Shown here: positions 1 to 11,430 of the stretch, in pieces
Position numbering within the stretch: position 1 is the first letter of the stretch
Layout: each line of letters opens with the position of its first letter
Assembly (NCBI GenBank): GCA_964019155.1
Contig: OZ025239.1
Location: 5,747,883 to 5,811,882, forward strand
Source: Osedax fenrisi
Taxonomy: Eukaryota; Annelida; Polychaeta; Sabellida; Siboglinidae
Direction: 5' to 3'
DNA: 64,000 bases
Position numbers and translations under genes: made by a program
The notes under the pieces: generated by a model
Seen by the model: the letters and a program-made list of their open reading frames with translations, nothing else
The model's database searches: none
Told to the model about the DNA's origin: nothing

Positions 1-779
1 GGTACATTGGGACCATGCGTTTTAGTAATATACCAATGTACCATAGTTCCTTATGCATTTACATGTATAAGCCTACAGATTTGATGTTGGTGCGTTACGA
101 AAAACAAGCACTCTAAGATAATTTAATAATATTTCAATTTTATTTTATTAAAAATATGATAATAAAATATTAGTTAAATTCTTTATACAAAAATATTATG
201 TCTTTACTAACGTATTATAAGTTTTGATATATACTGATATTTGATCATGAATACTGCACTTGTATGTTTCTTTAGACAGATACCAGAAACAATACTTCCC
301 ATAATCGTAATCGTGTTACATATTTGGTCTGTATTAGTAATTAAATAATAATTATTTACATATTGATAACATTTAAATATTCTTATATACATATATCATA
401 TCAGATTGAATGATTTATCTTCACTAGTAACCTAATTAATTATTGAATAGTTAATGAAATAATTAGAATGTGAATAGATATTGAGGTTTTACTATTTACA
501 TATCACAAATATAAAATATTGACACCTATTATGTATTATTAGTAAACTTTTAATAGCGATTTAACTGTACCCAATAATTACATGATCAAAATGAATATAA
601 TAAACAATTAATCTTAATAATACAATATATAAATAATATAAAACATGAATTAATTTATTATTCACATAACAATTGCATATATAGTGCTGAAAGTGCTCAC
701 AAATGAAAACTAAATAAAAAGTCATAAATAACAAAATTATTTGACAATAAAAGAAAATTAAATAAAGGAGATGTAGGCA
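1..779. other. AT-rich DNA, no gene seen
   Basis: Very AT-rich sequence with short chance ORFs only. I see no splice-flanked exon, RNA gene or clear mobile-element terminus here. Confidence 0.6.
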
Positions 780-1660
780 TTATGATGGGTAGTATAGTAA
801 TGGATAGACCGGATGGATATAGGGAGATACTTCCATAACGATTGTTCTATAGGGACGATGGATTAGTAAAAATAAGAGAAATTACAGAGATAGAACTGAG
901 GAAATAAGAAGGGAAGTATAGTAATAGTTAGAATTATAGGAGGATTTGGAGGAATGAAGATATATGAGTTGATGAGAAAAGTCTGAGTAGGGTATTTTTA
1001 TAAAGGAACTAGTTGGGGAGTATTTGGAAGGAATTAGTATTTTAGTGGTTGTGAAGTCGTAGGAGGAATATTGACTTGCTAAATATCAGATAATTATATC
1101 TAAGATGTAAAAGATGAAGCAGGAAGTGATACAAAAGAGAAGTATAATAATCATAACGATAAAGTACAAGTGATTTTTAACGGCAATTGGCTGATGATAT
1201 TTTGAATACAGTGCATTATAAAAAGATGGTAGATAGCAGTTTTAGAAACCTTCAATGTATGCAAAGAAAAGGAAAGGTAATAGTGTAAGAAGCTATCAAT
1301 GTTTATAATAGATGAGTGTAGTATACGATGATTATAATGGTTATAAGGATATAAAACAATGGAAGAACTATATTAAATGTTTTTGATAGAAGACATAGTA
1401 TAATTGATGAGGCACATATAATACATTAAGAATTATCAGTACAAGAGGTAGGAATGAAAGTATATAGTTGAATATCATCCGCATACACATGACAGTGGAT
1501 AATTAGCAAGATATCATAAATAGGTAGTATGTATATAGAAAATAAAAGGGATAAAGGATAAAAGGAGCCACTGTGGGACCATATATTAGAGTAATGTTTT
1601 CGGATAATAATTAATATATTATAACTATAGATGTCCTAATTAAGATCTATGATTCCAATC
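780..1660 (-). pseudogene. Decayed L2-like LINE reverse-transcriptase fragment
   Basis: On the minus strand, positions about 1491-1455 read as a reverse-transcriptase catalytic block of the form HVYADDIQLYTF, typical of L2/CR1 clade RTs. Just upstream on that strand (about 1585-1557) is a remnant resembling the GxxVAPFIL block that precedes the catalytic aspartates in these families. Frames change repeatedly and stops are frequent, so this is a fossil. Its boundaries are approximate and the remainder towards 780 is recognisable only as long GC-poor frame remnants. The alternative, chance similarity, is less likely because the two blocks sit in the right order and about the right distance apart. 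Confidence 0.4.
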
Positions 1661-2501
1661 ATTTTAGGGCAGTACCATTAATAACTATAATATTAGGAAT
1701 AAAAATAAGTATATTATTGTGATGAAGGCATGTGAAAAATGTAAAAAATCAAGTTGACAACATATAGATATAATCACATTATAATAAGTTGTATTAAGAT
1801 TGTGTAATAGGTAGGTAGAATGACCAGTAGAGTGACCTAGGTCAGCTAAATGATCTAGGTCAGAGCTCTTCTAAATGTACTCTGAAGAATACTCGGGTAG
1901 AACTAGATAAACTTTGTGATAATAACCGATGAGATGTCAATTGGTGAGACACAAATCCACCACAATCCTTGTCATCTTGTATCGATACATCTTTGGATAA
2001 TGAAGTCACTTTAGTTATGTTGAGCTTACAATCTCCTTATTCTTAAACTTTTCTTCTAACAGTTCATTGCACGATTGCTTCTTAGATTGATGTATATGCT
2101 CTCATATCTGGTTATTTGTAATAGAAATGTTATCATAACTAAAATGATATTCATTCAAATTTTACATCCAGATTAAAAATGTTCAATTGTCCAGTATTAG
2201 TTAATGGAAATGTAAATAAGGTATTGAATTATGGTAATTATTTTCAACCAATAGGATATTTAGAAACGTCAACACTGTATAAATGGTTTACTTTAAATTT
2301 AATAATGGATATATCATTAATTAAGACAATCTTATGATTGTTAATCTTAAAGTAACAAGTAAAGTATTATAGCTTCTATATAATTATTATCCATGATACA
2401 CTATAGATCAAATAATTTTAAATAATTATATAATTGAATTTTTAATAATTCATTAATTACGTGATGTAATTGCTATTTGAAAACATACATAATATTTACC
2501 C

Positions 2502-2611
2502 AGCAACAAGCGGTACATGATGCTCGCGGTGTGGATACTCTAAATAATGTGTATCGAGCAACAAGTACGGCAATAGGCATAGCACTGTACTTATTGCTCG
2601 CGGTATGGACA
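2502..2611. repeat. Inverted/direct repeat around AGCAACAAG...TTGCTCGCGG
   Basis: Two arms, 2555-2568 and 2587-2600, are inverted copies with one mismatch around an 18 bp loop. A related half-copy (AGCAACAAG...GCTCGCGGTGTGG) lies just before it at 2502-2535. This looks like a small foldback or a decayed element end. Confidence 0.5.
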
Positions 2612-2750
2612 AACTTTAGAAAGAGAATATATCAGAAATCATGAAATTAATCAATACGAAACAGATAGTCAGTAGTAGTTGTAATCTACTAAATATCATG
2701 CACTTGAAATAATCACTAAATAAATTAAGATAAATAACTTTAGAACATAC

Positions 2751-2843
2751 CAATTAATGTATCCCATGATTCATCATCAGCCGGTTCTAGTAGTGAAGGG
2801 TTATGAATTCTATGATTGAAGTCATAACCAAATACATTCTTGC
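2751..2843 (-). CDS. Orphan coding exon of an unidentified gene (minus strand)
   Basis: A 93 bp segment is bounded on the minus strand by an acceptor (TTATAG at 2849-2844) and a perfect-looking donor (GTATGT at 2750-2745). It is open in one frame for 30 codons, with split codons at both ends (2 bases in, 1 base out), and includes KNVFGYDFNHRIHNPS and DDESWDTLI. Its base composition is richer in G+C than the surroundings. A phase-compatible candidate last exon lies at 2055-2015: acceptor CTGTTAG, then 12 codons and TAA, giving the join WDTLI-EEKF. That second exon is weak. I recognise no family, and I see no upstream exon between 2850 and 5000. It could be part of a gene whose other exons are very small or outside the window. 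Confidence 0.42.
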
Positions 2844-2849
2844 CTATAA

Positions 2850-5300
2850 TTTTTTATATTTTTATTATCTTTAAAATATAGTAAATGTATATTAAAATAC
2901 TATATTATTATAGGGTATAAAATGTAAATATAATACATATAATTATAATGAACATTCATGTAATCTTAAACTTAATTCATCAATAGAATAGTAATATTTT
3001 ATATATATAATTATCGCGCTTAATTGGCATGCCTTCGAAATTATTTGTTTAAAAAAAATGTATTTTATTAAAATAAAATTAATATATAATCCATTATTTA
3101 AAAAATGATATATAATGTTGTATACAAAAGTAATTGTAAGTACTTAAATAAGCATAAAATAAGCAATATAAGCCAGTAAAAATAGTATGAAATATTTGAT
3201 TATTGCAATAATATTGTTGACGACAAATTGTCAATTAATATCTTAATATTGGTTTATATTAATACGATATTAAAATTTTTAAAAGCATAACAAACATAAT
3301 ATATGTATTGTTAATATAATATATTTGTTATACAAAATATTTACTTATTTTAGCACATATATTACAACCAATGAAAAGAAAGCATTATAGTTATACGATA
3401 ATATATTTTACATATTATATAACAATATAATATTTCACTATATATTATATTTGATATCATTTCATTACATTTATTATAATGTTTATTTTGTATATTTTTT
3501 AGTATTACTTTGTATAATATTGTTATTTCATTATGTATTGTCATCGATGTAACCAAATGGGATAATGAATTGAATGTAGATTTTGAATATGCGATAGAGG
3601 CGCTGCAGTTGAAATTTACTATTAGATATCTACTAAATTTCTCTACTAAACTTTATTATTTATATACATATATATATTAATATTATACAAAATAAAAATT
3701 ACCTATATAAAATATATATATAAAATACTAAATATCAACATTCCTCATAATTTTTATATTTAAATGTATTTAATTGAAGATATCATATTATTTGACTTAT
3801 ATAACCTACATCCATAGATATAGATATACCTTTATAATATTGAACATATATAATATGACTAATATCCAATCAAAATTACTGTTGCTATTTGTTAATTTAT
3901 CGATAGAAGTGACATTCGTGTATCTATCTATTACATGCATTGCGTACGTCAATTGATTATCCATTTTCTTATATCAATTGTACATATTTTAGATGATAAA
4001 TATTGATAATATATATTATTCTTATTATATACATATTAGTATACATAAATATATAAATAAAACTTATATATCACGTAAAAACGTGTTTTGTATGTTTATA
4101 TTTTTATATAAGTTGCTAAGACTTTAGCTGTACTCTTTGACGCATCTCTATAAACTTGTCTGTATATATATATATCTGATAAGTCTTTTTTATAACATAC
4201 ATATTATTTATAGATACCAATATCATATTAAATATACTAAATATAATTTTTATATGCCAATACTTTTTAAGAAAAAACCCAAACCAAATACTTTATTTAT
4301 TATTAAATATGTATACATTATATATGTTCTCATTATTTATTATATTATACTTGAATTATTACTTAATAATATGTAGTTAATATACTAATACTATTAAAAC
4401 TATTTGTATATTAAGTAATACTTGTATTATAATATAATAAATAATGATAATATATATAACCTTGGTCCCTTAGTTTCTTCAACAATGGGGGGATCACGTA
4501 ATTCAAAAATGTTCTCAACTTAGTTCTGGATTGGGTCTTCTTATGGCAATCGGATAGTCATTTTCACGTACATTATTTTATGTTGTGTCTCCATACTCTC
4601 TTCGGTATAACTGGCTGAAGTTGAGTACAATTTATAGAATATTTGAATACAAAATCTAACCGATAATACTAGTAGTGCATATAAATGCTATAACATAATA
4701 AATATTATTCATTATTTATATTAATTTTCAAATATACATTTAAAGAAAATAAATTGGTTTAAGGTCTAATAGGGTTGCTCACATGATCAGTCAAATGTGT
4801 ACTAGTGCGAAAGGTTTCACATGACAATACACATATTTACAATATGTTATATACGTAGAAAATATTCTATTTTTTCGTATGAAACGAGTATTTTACCAAG
4901 CAAGAAATTTATGGGAAAGTTATTTACAAATTTGTACAACGTTCCCCAATATATTGATGCTTTATCTAACTATGTGAATAATTATTTTACTTATATAATT
5001 ATTCCCATTATTATATATAAATTCCATAATTAATATATATCCAATGATTACTTTACTACTTTAAGTAGTATTTATATAAAATAAATTAAATATTGAACAA
5101 TTTATTGTAAAAATATATACATAGTTAATGAATACTTGTTTTTATATGTTATTTATAGCATATACATCAATTTTTATATATCAATTATAATATAACTATA
5201 ATATATTTACATCTACATCGTAAACGGTCTGTATCGAATCACGCCAGCTTTTAAATTTTAGACATTTTAAATACTTGTTTCGCTATTATACACATTAGGA
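2850..5300. other. Long AT-rich stretch with one GC-richer island
   Basis: No supported gene. Positions about 4480-4645 form an island of higher G+C. On the minus strand it is open in different frames over 20-34 codons and ends at a possible donor (CAAG/GTTATA), but no single frame runs through and no family is recognised. The rest is microsatellite-like AT sequence. Confidence 0.4.
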
Positions 5301-5304
5301 ATGC

Positions 5305-5559
5305 CAGTAATCTCGTACGAGGTAATCCCATACGAGGTAATTTCGTACGACTTATTTAGTAATCTCGTACGACTTATTAAATTAAATTTATTTCATAATT
5401 ATACAGTACGTATACGAATATATATAATACAATATATGATATCAATATATAATAAGTTATTATATATAATCGTATAAAAACTGTATTATTATGAAATAAA
5501 TTAAATTTAACAAGTCGTACGAAATTACGCGTACGAGATTACCTCGTACGAAGTTACTG
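5305..5559. mobile_element. Foldback MITE built from CGTACGA motifs
   Basis: The ends are inverted copies: the left begins CAGTAATCTCGTACGAGG and the right reads as its near reverse complement ending TTACTG, about 21 of 24 matches. Inside, a second inverted pair of about 35 bp (TCGTACGACTTATTAAATT and its complement) flanks a small AT-rich centre. The short palindrome CGTACG recurs in both arms, so either strand can fold into a long hairpin. No ORF is present and no clear target-site duplication is seen. It is best called a non-autonomous foldback element. Confidence 0.6.
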
Positions 5560-5589
5560 ACTACCCACATTAGTATACATGATAAATTA

Positions 5590-6058
5590 AAATATAGAAT
5601 ATACTATTATAATAATTATAATTATTATAATAATGATAATTATTATTATAAGTATTATAATTATTATAATAATGATAATTATTATATTAAGTATTATAAT
5701 TATTATAATAATATTTTAAAATATATACAACTTAATTGTTAATAACTTATTATAATTTCAAATATACATCTTAAATATTTCAAATTTAACTTAGGCAAAC
5801 GTAATAAAAAACGGGGCTATATTCGATATTATCCTAGCAAACTATGATTATTATAATCATTATATCATAGAATTTATCAAACTCAAATAATTTGTTTGAA
5901 ATTGCATATGTTTGCGTATTTTGTTACGCCATATATTTAATATATATTTAATATTATATTATATCATATAATTATTATAATTGTTATAATTGTTATAATT
6001 ATTATAATAATAATTATTATAATTATAATTATTATAATAATATTATATTATTAAATAT
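5590..6058. repeat. AAT/ATT-rich tandem repeats and inverted motifs
   Basis: Two blocks (5590-5720 and 5940-6055) of degenerate ATTATAAT units occur, the first in tandem copies of about 40 bp. Between them is nothing recognisable except an inverted repeat around AAACTATGATTATTATAATC. Confidence 0.6.
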
Positions 6059-7301
6059 AGGTATAACAATGAGATTCAAAAAAGTTCAAAGCATCTTATT
6101 GGTCATCGAATACGCATTCATTTATTTATTTAAATTTAAAAAAAAACGATCATTTTAAAATGTTTTACAATAATTATTAATAATTGATATCTTTGCTCCA
6201 ATCATAATTAATAACAATTAGTGGAATATGATTTATTATCCTGTCATAATAATAAAAAATAAATCAAACTCACTTCCTTTAATATTTTGAAAGTCAAGGT
6301 AAGATGATGCGTTTTTTAAATATATAGTTAATTTATAAATAAATATATATTTAAATATAACTATTAGAATGAGTAGTTAGGTTATTACAATAACTATGTT
6401 ATATAATACACTCTTATTATACCGATTAATAATATTATATTTATTTAATAATTAAAATTGTTTAATAAATTTTAATTATTATTAATAAATATTTTAATAT
6501 GTATTGCGCTATTTAATAATGTAAATTTTATTTAACACATATTTTATAGATTATACATATACACTGTTTATTATTTAATATTATAAGTATAATATTATAT
6601 TTAATCACGATCTATAGTAATATGAATATGAACTTTTAAGATTAATACTATTACAAAAAAAATGCAATTTATGACGTTTTTTAAAAACGATATTTATTTA
6701 AATTGTAAAATTAACTAAGTTATCTATATTATTATTATTAAATATATACAGCACAGAGTTCTTCAAATATTGTAGATTATTATTAATATATTTTATTTAC
6801 TTATAAATTAATAATTAAGATAGTTGAACGTGCCTAGTAAACTTACATATTTATATTTTAATATTAAAATCTGTCAATCTTAAAACAAATGATTTTTTTT
6901 ACAAAGATACAAGTAATTATAATGGTATAATGGATCTATTTAAATTCTCATAAATGTATAATAAAACTATGCATTTGCGATTTTTGTGCATTAACTTATA
7001 TTTATTTTATATAATATATTAAATAGTAATTATATTGTATTTAAATAATTCTAATATTAATTATAAATGTTATTAATTAATTTGTTATTTGAGTTTATTT
7101 AATACACATTTAAAATTTGTATTTATTAAAATTTATATAAAAATATTTAAGATATGTATTGCTATTACAATGATAATTATAGTTTAAATTACATGCATGT
7201 ACTTATTACAATTTTATTTGATAAATAAATAATAACTTATTGATATATTGTATGTATTATACATATATTTAATATAAAGATGTTCTTATTTTAGCTCAAA
7301 T

Positions 7302-7595
7302 ATGTCTGTTCAATTGCTTGAAAAGTATCGTACACCTCAAACTGATGAATTTAACTCTAACTGAAACTGAAAAAGTTGGTTATATTATATATTTATTAAT
7401 ATGTATTTATAGTTATATATATATTTATTAAAAAGTGGCATCTCTGTGACTGTAATAATAAATTTAATTTAGATTCTAGTTTTTATATTAAAATTAAAGG
7501 ATTTAATTGTAGAATTAAAGACAGTTTTAGAAACAGATAAAACTGTATTTGTGGAGTGGTGTAAAGATTATTTTTCACATTCTACAAATAATTAA
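7302..7595 (+). other. Weak exon-like segments
   Basis: ATG at 7302 opens a 20-codon frame (starting MSVQLLEKYRTPQ). A second segment, about 7473-7595, is open for roughly 40 codons after a possible acceptor (TTTAATTTAG) and contains LETDKTVFVEWCKDYF before a stop. They resemble coding exons in composition but have no recognised homology. Their location inside a transposon-like unit suggests a transposase or cargo remnant. Confidence 0.2.
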
Positions 7596-7605
7596 ATACT
7601 TATAC

Positions 7606-8059
7606 CAAAGATTTTCCGAAGGAAAGATATAACACTTACGCGAAATCGTGTAATTCGAATTTGTATACAAAATACCCTGGTGCCACCTATAGCGGGTTAC
7701 TTTTAGGAACTATGCCTTGTTTATAATGTAAATTCGTATTTAACTATACACTTTTAAAATGTTAAATAATATGCTTTAAATTAATATTTATATGATGAAA
7801 ACTAAGTGTTCATTACTAATATATAACAAACAAATATGATATGTATGTTTTAAATGCTATAAGTATATATTTAGTAAGTAAAAGTTAATTTATATTGCAT
7901 GTAATTTAATAGAGCAATGAAAACATTGTTGTATGCAAACAGAGCCGAACCTAAATCTATTTCAGTGATTTCGATACTACTGCTAGCAGCGGTTGGGGAT
8001 ATTACTAAATTACGTTGCATGCATAGGGAGTGTTATATCTTTGCTTCGCAAAATCTTTG
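7606..8059. mobile_element. 454 bp TIR element with 7 bp target duplication
   Basis: Left and right ends are inverted repeats of 31 bp with two mismatches, beginning CAAAGATTTT and ending AAAATCTTTG (termini CA...TG). They are immediately flanked by the direct repeat CTTATAC (7599-7605 and 8060-8066), a 7 bp target-site duplication. No transposase ORF is present, so the copy is non-autonomous. A 7 bp duplication would fit P-like or Dada-like transposases; hAT normally makes 8 bp and mariner uses TA. The high similarity of the arms and the perfect duplication suggest a fairly recent insertion. Confidence 0.72.
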
Positions 8060-8640
8060 CTTATACTACATTGAATAAACTACATTGATGAGTTCACAAT
8101 ATAACAAGGTAACCACTGATTACTAACTAGTGATCACGTGTGGTTTGTTGATTTCGTGCTGTGTGAATTTTACTATTTATACATAATTATTTATATTAAT
8201 ATGTAGTATCTGTGCGCACAAGATCACTGGTAAGTATTCAACAATAAACTTATTACAATTCACTGCGAATTTATATTATTAAATGGAATGCCAGTATGTG
8301 TTTTTCCAGAATATATCAATTAGAAAATTATAATCAAGTTTCATTACTAGTTAGAGTAAATAGAAACTCTTTAAATAGGAGGAAAATTTACTATATTGAG
8401 AATTTGATTACCTAGATGAGATACTTAAAACTGTGTTTCTATTTACAAAGTAATGTATACACACTGAAAAAGTGTATAAAATATTGACATCAATCATCAT
8501 TAAAAATTGTAAACAGAAATAAGGTAAACGAATTGAATTTTAAAATAAATAGCTTATGTTAGTGAGTATACAAATAACTAACTTAAATGCAGTAGTATAC
8601 GACCACCAGTTAAAAATTATTGTCGCTGCGATTATAATGT

Positions 8641-8650
8641 GGGGGGGGGG
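8641..8650. repeat. Poly-G run
   Basis: An uninterrupted run of ten G residues in an otherwise AT-rich region. Confidence 0.8.
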
Positions 8651-8803
8651 GTGTACACATTATTTAACGTGATATTGTTAACAATAAAATTACTGAGGGA
8701 TAAGGTGAATGAAGCAACTTATAATGATTGTTGATAAATTGATTTGAACATCTGTTATTGTCACTAACACCCCCTTGATATAGTAACATCCTCTACTTTA
8801 TAG

Positions 8804-9150
8804 GTTATGTATGAACATCAGATGCATTTTGCGGCCTGCTGCTAACGCCTATAAACATTGGAAACAAAGCTGTGAAAAGATACCGGAATTATGGAATTCT
8901 TCTGTTAACACATTTAGGTTAACTCAATAGATCTCCCAAAACCATTTAATCATCTTATCTAATCATCTTTTTCGAGTATAATTCCTATATAATATAATCA
9001 TATAGTTTTTTAAATATTGTCCCTTATTAATTTACTGCACTTATCTAATATATAGGTGATGTATGAAACTTCAGATGAATGTTGCGGCCAGCAGTAATGC
9101 AAATAAAAGATTGGAGGCTTCTAAGATAATGGAATTATGTAATTCTGCTA
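8804..9150 (+). repeat. Tandemly duplicated ~95 bp exon-like segment
   Basis: Positions 8804-8900 and 9056-9150 are diverged copies (both begin G-T-T/G-ATGTATGAA and share GCGGCC and GGAATTATG blocks), each preceded by a possible acceptor ending TATAG. Copy 1 is open for about 33 codons in one frame (LRPAANAYKHWKQSCEK). Copy 2 is open in a different register (AASSNANKRLEASKIMEL). They may be duplicated exons of a decayed gene or simply a duplicated repeat. Confidence 0.35.
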
Positions 9151-10124
9151 TTGAAAAATCATTTACATTAATATTATCTCTTTTAAAATAAAATTTAAAT
9201 AATTTCATTGTACATAAATATTATTCATTTGATTTTATAAATACATATACATAAATATTCTATTTAAGAGGAGAATATAGAATATGGCTCCTGTAGGTTT
9301 TGCTAACATTTTACGGGTTTAGATGTAACATATTTTATATATCGATAGATAATTTAAAATAATACAAATGTATCTGATATTATATACCATATTTCATTCT
9401 TACTATTTATTATGATGTAAACTAGTGTGGAAACTTAAATGATTATTTTAACCCATTATATTAGTAATCAAAAAATACGCTTGCTATATTGGATGCAGAC
9501 CATTTAAAATGGAAATTTAAATACATAAATTATAGATAACTATTATTCAATTAATTGTATATATACATATTAATTAGGTTATTTTTAATGGAAATAATGC
9601 TAGAAAATTTATTTATATAAAATATAATTTTATAAACAAAATTTAAAATATTTTGCAAAAGTAATATCATTTTTTTAATATATTGTATAACTAATAATAA
9701 TTTATAAGTAAAAAAATGTATTTAAAAAAAAATATTAAAAATTATATAAAAAAATATTAAAAAATAAATGGCCAGTTGAAAATTTAGCCTTATATGACCA
9801 TTTTGAAAAAATAAAATAAATTTTATAAATCTATATAGTAGAATATATTTAAAAGAACAATGTGTAAAAAAATTGATGTATAATATTAATTAACAAGTTC
9901 TGTACATTAAATTTTGTTTTCATGACCAAACAATTTGTATACTTTACATGTAAATATTGGCTAATTTTTAGCTCATAAATTTACCAGTTTTTGATCTATA
10001 ACTTTTTATTTAGTTATCTGATTACAAAATTAATATATGACTCTTATATTACTTTTTCATGCTCTTTCCAATGGTACTAATTATTTTAAACTAGCATCAC
10101 TAGAAAAAATCTCATTGTTATACC

Positions 10125-11430
10125 TATTAAATATATGATATAAGGAAAACAGGTTTCGAGTAAATATATTTACTTATTATATTATCATAGTAATTATGAT
10201 AATATATGTACTGTTATTTCCATCAATAGGATTTCCATAATTAGAAGTATTATAAATAAATAAAAATAATAATTCAATTATATTAATTGTAATATTTTAA
10301 ATATATTTAAAATCAAAATTATTTTAATTAAATATAATTAATAATTTACCTTTATTCTGATATAGTTGATATTTTGAACGCCACCGAAATAAATTATAAT
10401 ATCTTATTAATAGTACAAACTTAAAATTAAACTATATAATAGACTATAAGTAATGAATTATACTAAATTAAATAGATATTTTAGAAATAAAAGTTAAATC
10501 CGGAATTAAATATTATTATTTATAAAAACAAGGACAATGGGATTGGTAGTATAAAATAAGTAAACAACTACGATATCAGATACTAAATTGCATTTAAATC
10601 ATAGATATTGAGTGAGGTCCTCACTCTAATGTCTATGATTTAAATACATAATTATAATTACAAATAAAGTATATTCTTAACAGTTATCAAATAGTTTTCG
10701 AATTATATATTTATAGGTGTAATTATATATTTATTAATTTAATTATTTTTTAAATTATAAATAAATAAAATATAATGTAATTAATAAATTAAATATAATG
10801 CTTATTATAAAAATGTGCATATTAAATATATTTATATGTTTATTGTGTCATTGTGTTTGTGTTTTTATTAGTTCTTTTGGATATGTTTGGCTCTAGATTA
10901 TTAGAGATTGCAATCTATATTAGAGTTTTTTTCTTCCATCTTATAATATTCTCCCACTTTGATTTTGGATATTCTCATACTTTGGTAACAAACAGATCGC
11001 ATATTGTCATTACCATTTCGATACATTATACTTATTTTTGATTGTATGTATTACTCGTCAACTTCACCTACTTCTCTCATTCTTGTATTATATGTTAGTA
11101 GGTTTTATTTTAATTTTATTTTAAACCCGTGTAACTAAATTATGTATATATTATAATGATTTTTTATATAGGTTTTATATATCCTATATTTTTGTTGTGC
11201 CGTGTCTAATCTTACTGATTCTCTCTCCCTCAATATATTTATAACTTGCCCTACTCATTTTACCGGTCATTAACTCGATTTAATTTGTTGTTGATCTCAT
11301 AGTATTTATCAATGAATCACGAATTGTTGTAAATCCTACTCATCATTTTCTAATAACTTGTTGATTAGTTCTTCCTCACACCACTATTGTAAACAAATTC
11401 ATTACCTACAGAAAGTATAGATCACTGAAT
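10125..11430. other. AT-rich region, no gene seen
   Basis: Apart from the hairpin at 10592-10645, I find only AT-rich sequence and chance ORFs. Confidence 0.55.
10592..10645. repeat. 54 bp imperfect palindrome
   Basis: Arms ATTTAAATCATAGA and TCTATGATTTAAAT are perfectly inverted. Inside is a second inverted pair, GAGTGAGG and CCTCACTC. No associated terminator-like T run or ORF. Confidence 0.6.

Larger units (their letters stand above)
6060..10124. mobile_element. 4.07 kb TA-flanked terminal-inverted-repeat element
   Basis: The sequence GGTATAACAATGAGATT starts at 6060 immediately after TA, and its perfect 17 bp reverse complement ends at 10124 immediately before TA. Paired 17 bp ends abutting TA on both sides are the expected footprint of a TA-targeting (Tc1/mariner/pogo-type) element of 4065 bp. 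Near the right end is a CCAATGGTAC motif, and a related CCATTGGAAAG motif occurs in the 39.5 kb element. No long transposase ORF is visible inside; short exon-like segments at 7302-7595 may or may not belong to it. A second element (7606-8059) is nested within. Only two short arms support the pairing, so an accidental pairing of two separate ends remains possible. Confidence 0.45.

Noticed and set aside
4480..4645. Mitochondrial-type insert using TGA as Trp
   Set aside because: One frame shows several TGA codons where Trp would be tolerable, but no mitochondrial protein is recognisable and other frames are equally open.
10853..11041. 62-codon hydrophobic ORF
   Set aside because: AT-driven Phe/Ile/Leu composition, no signal of coding and no neighbours; treated as chance.
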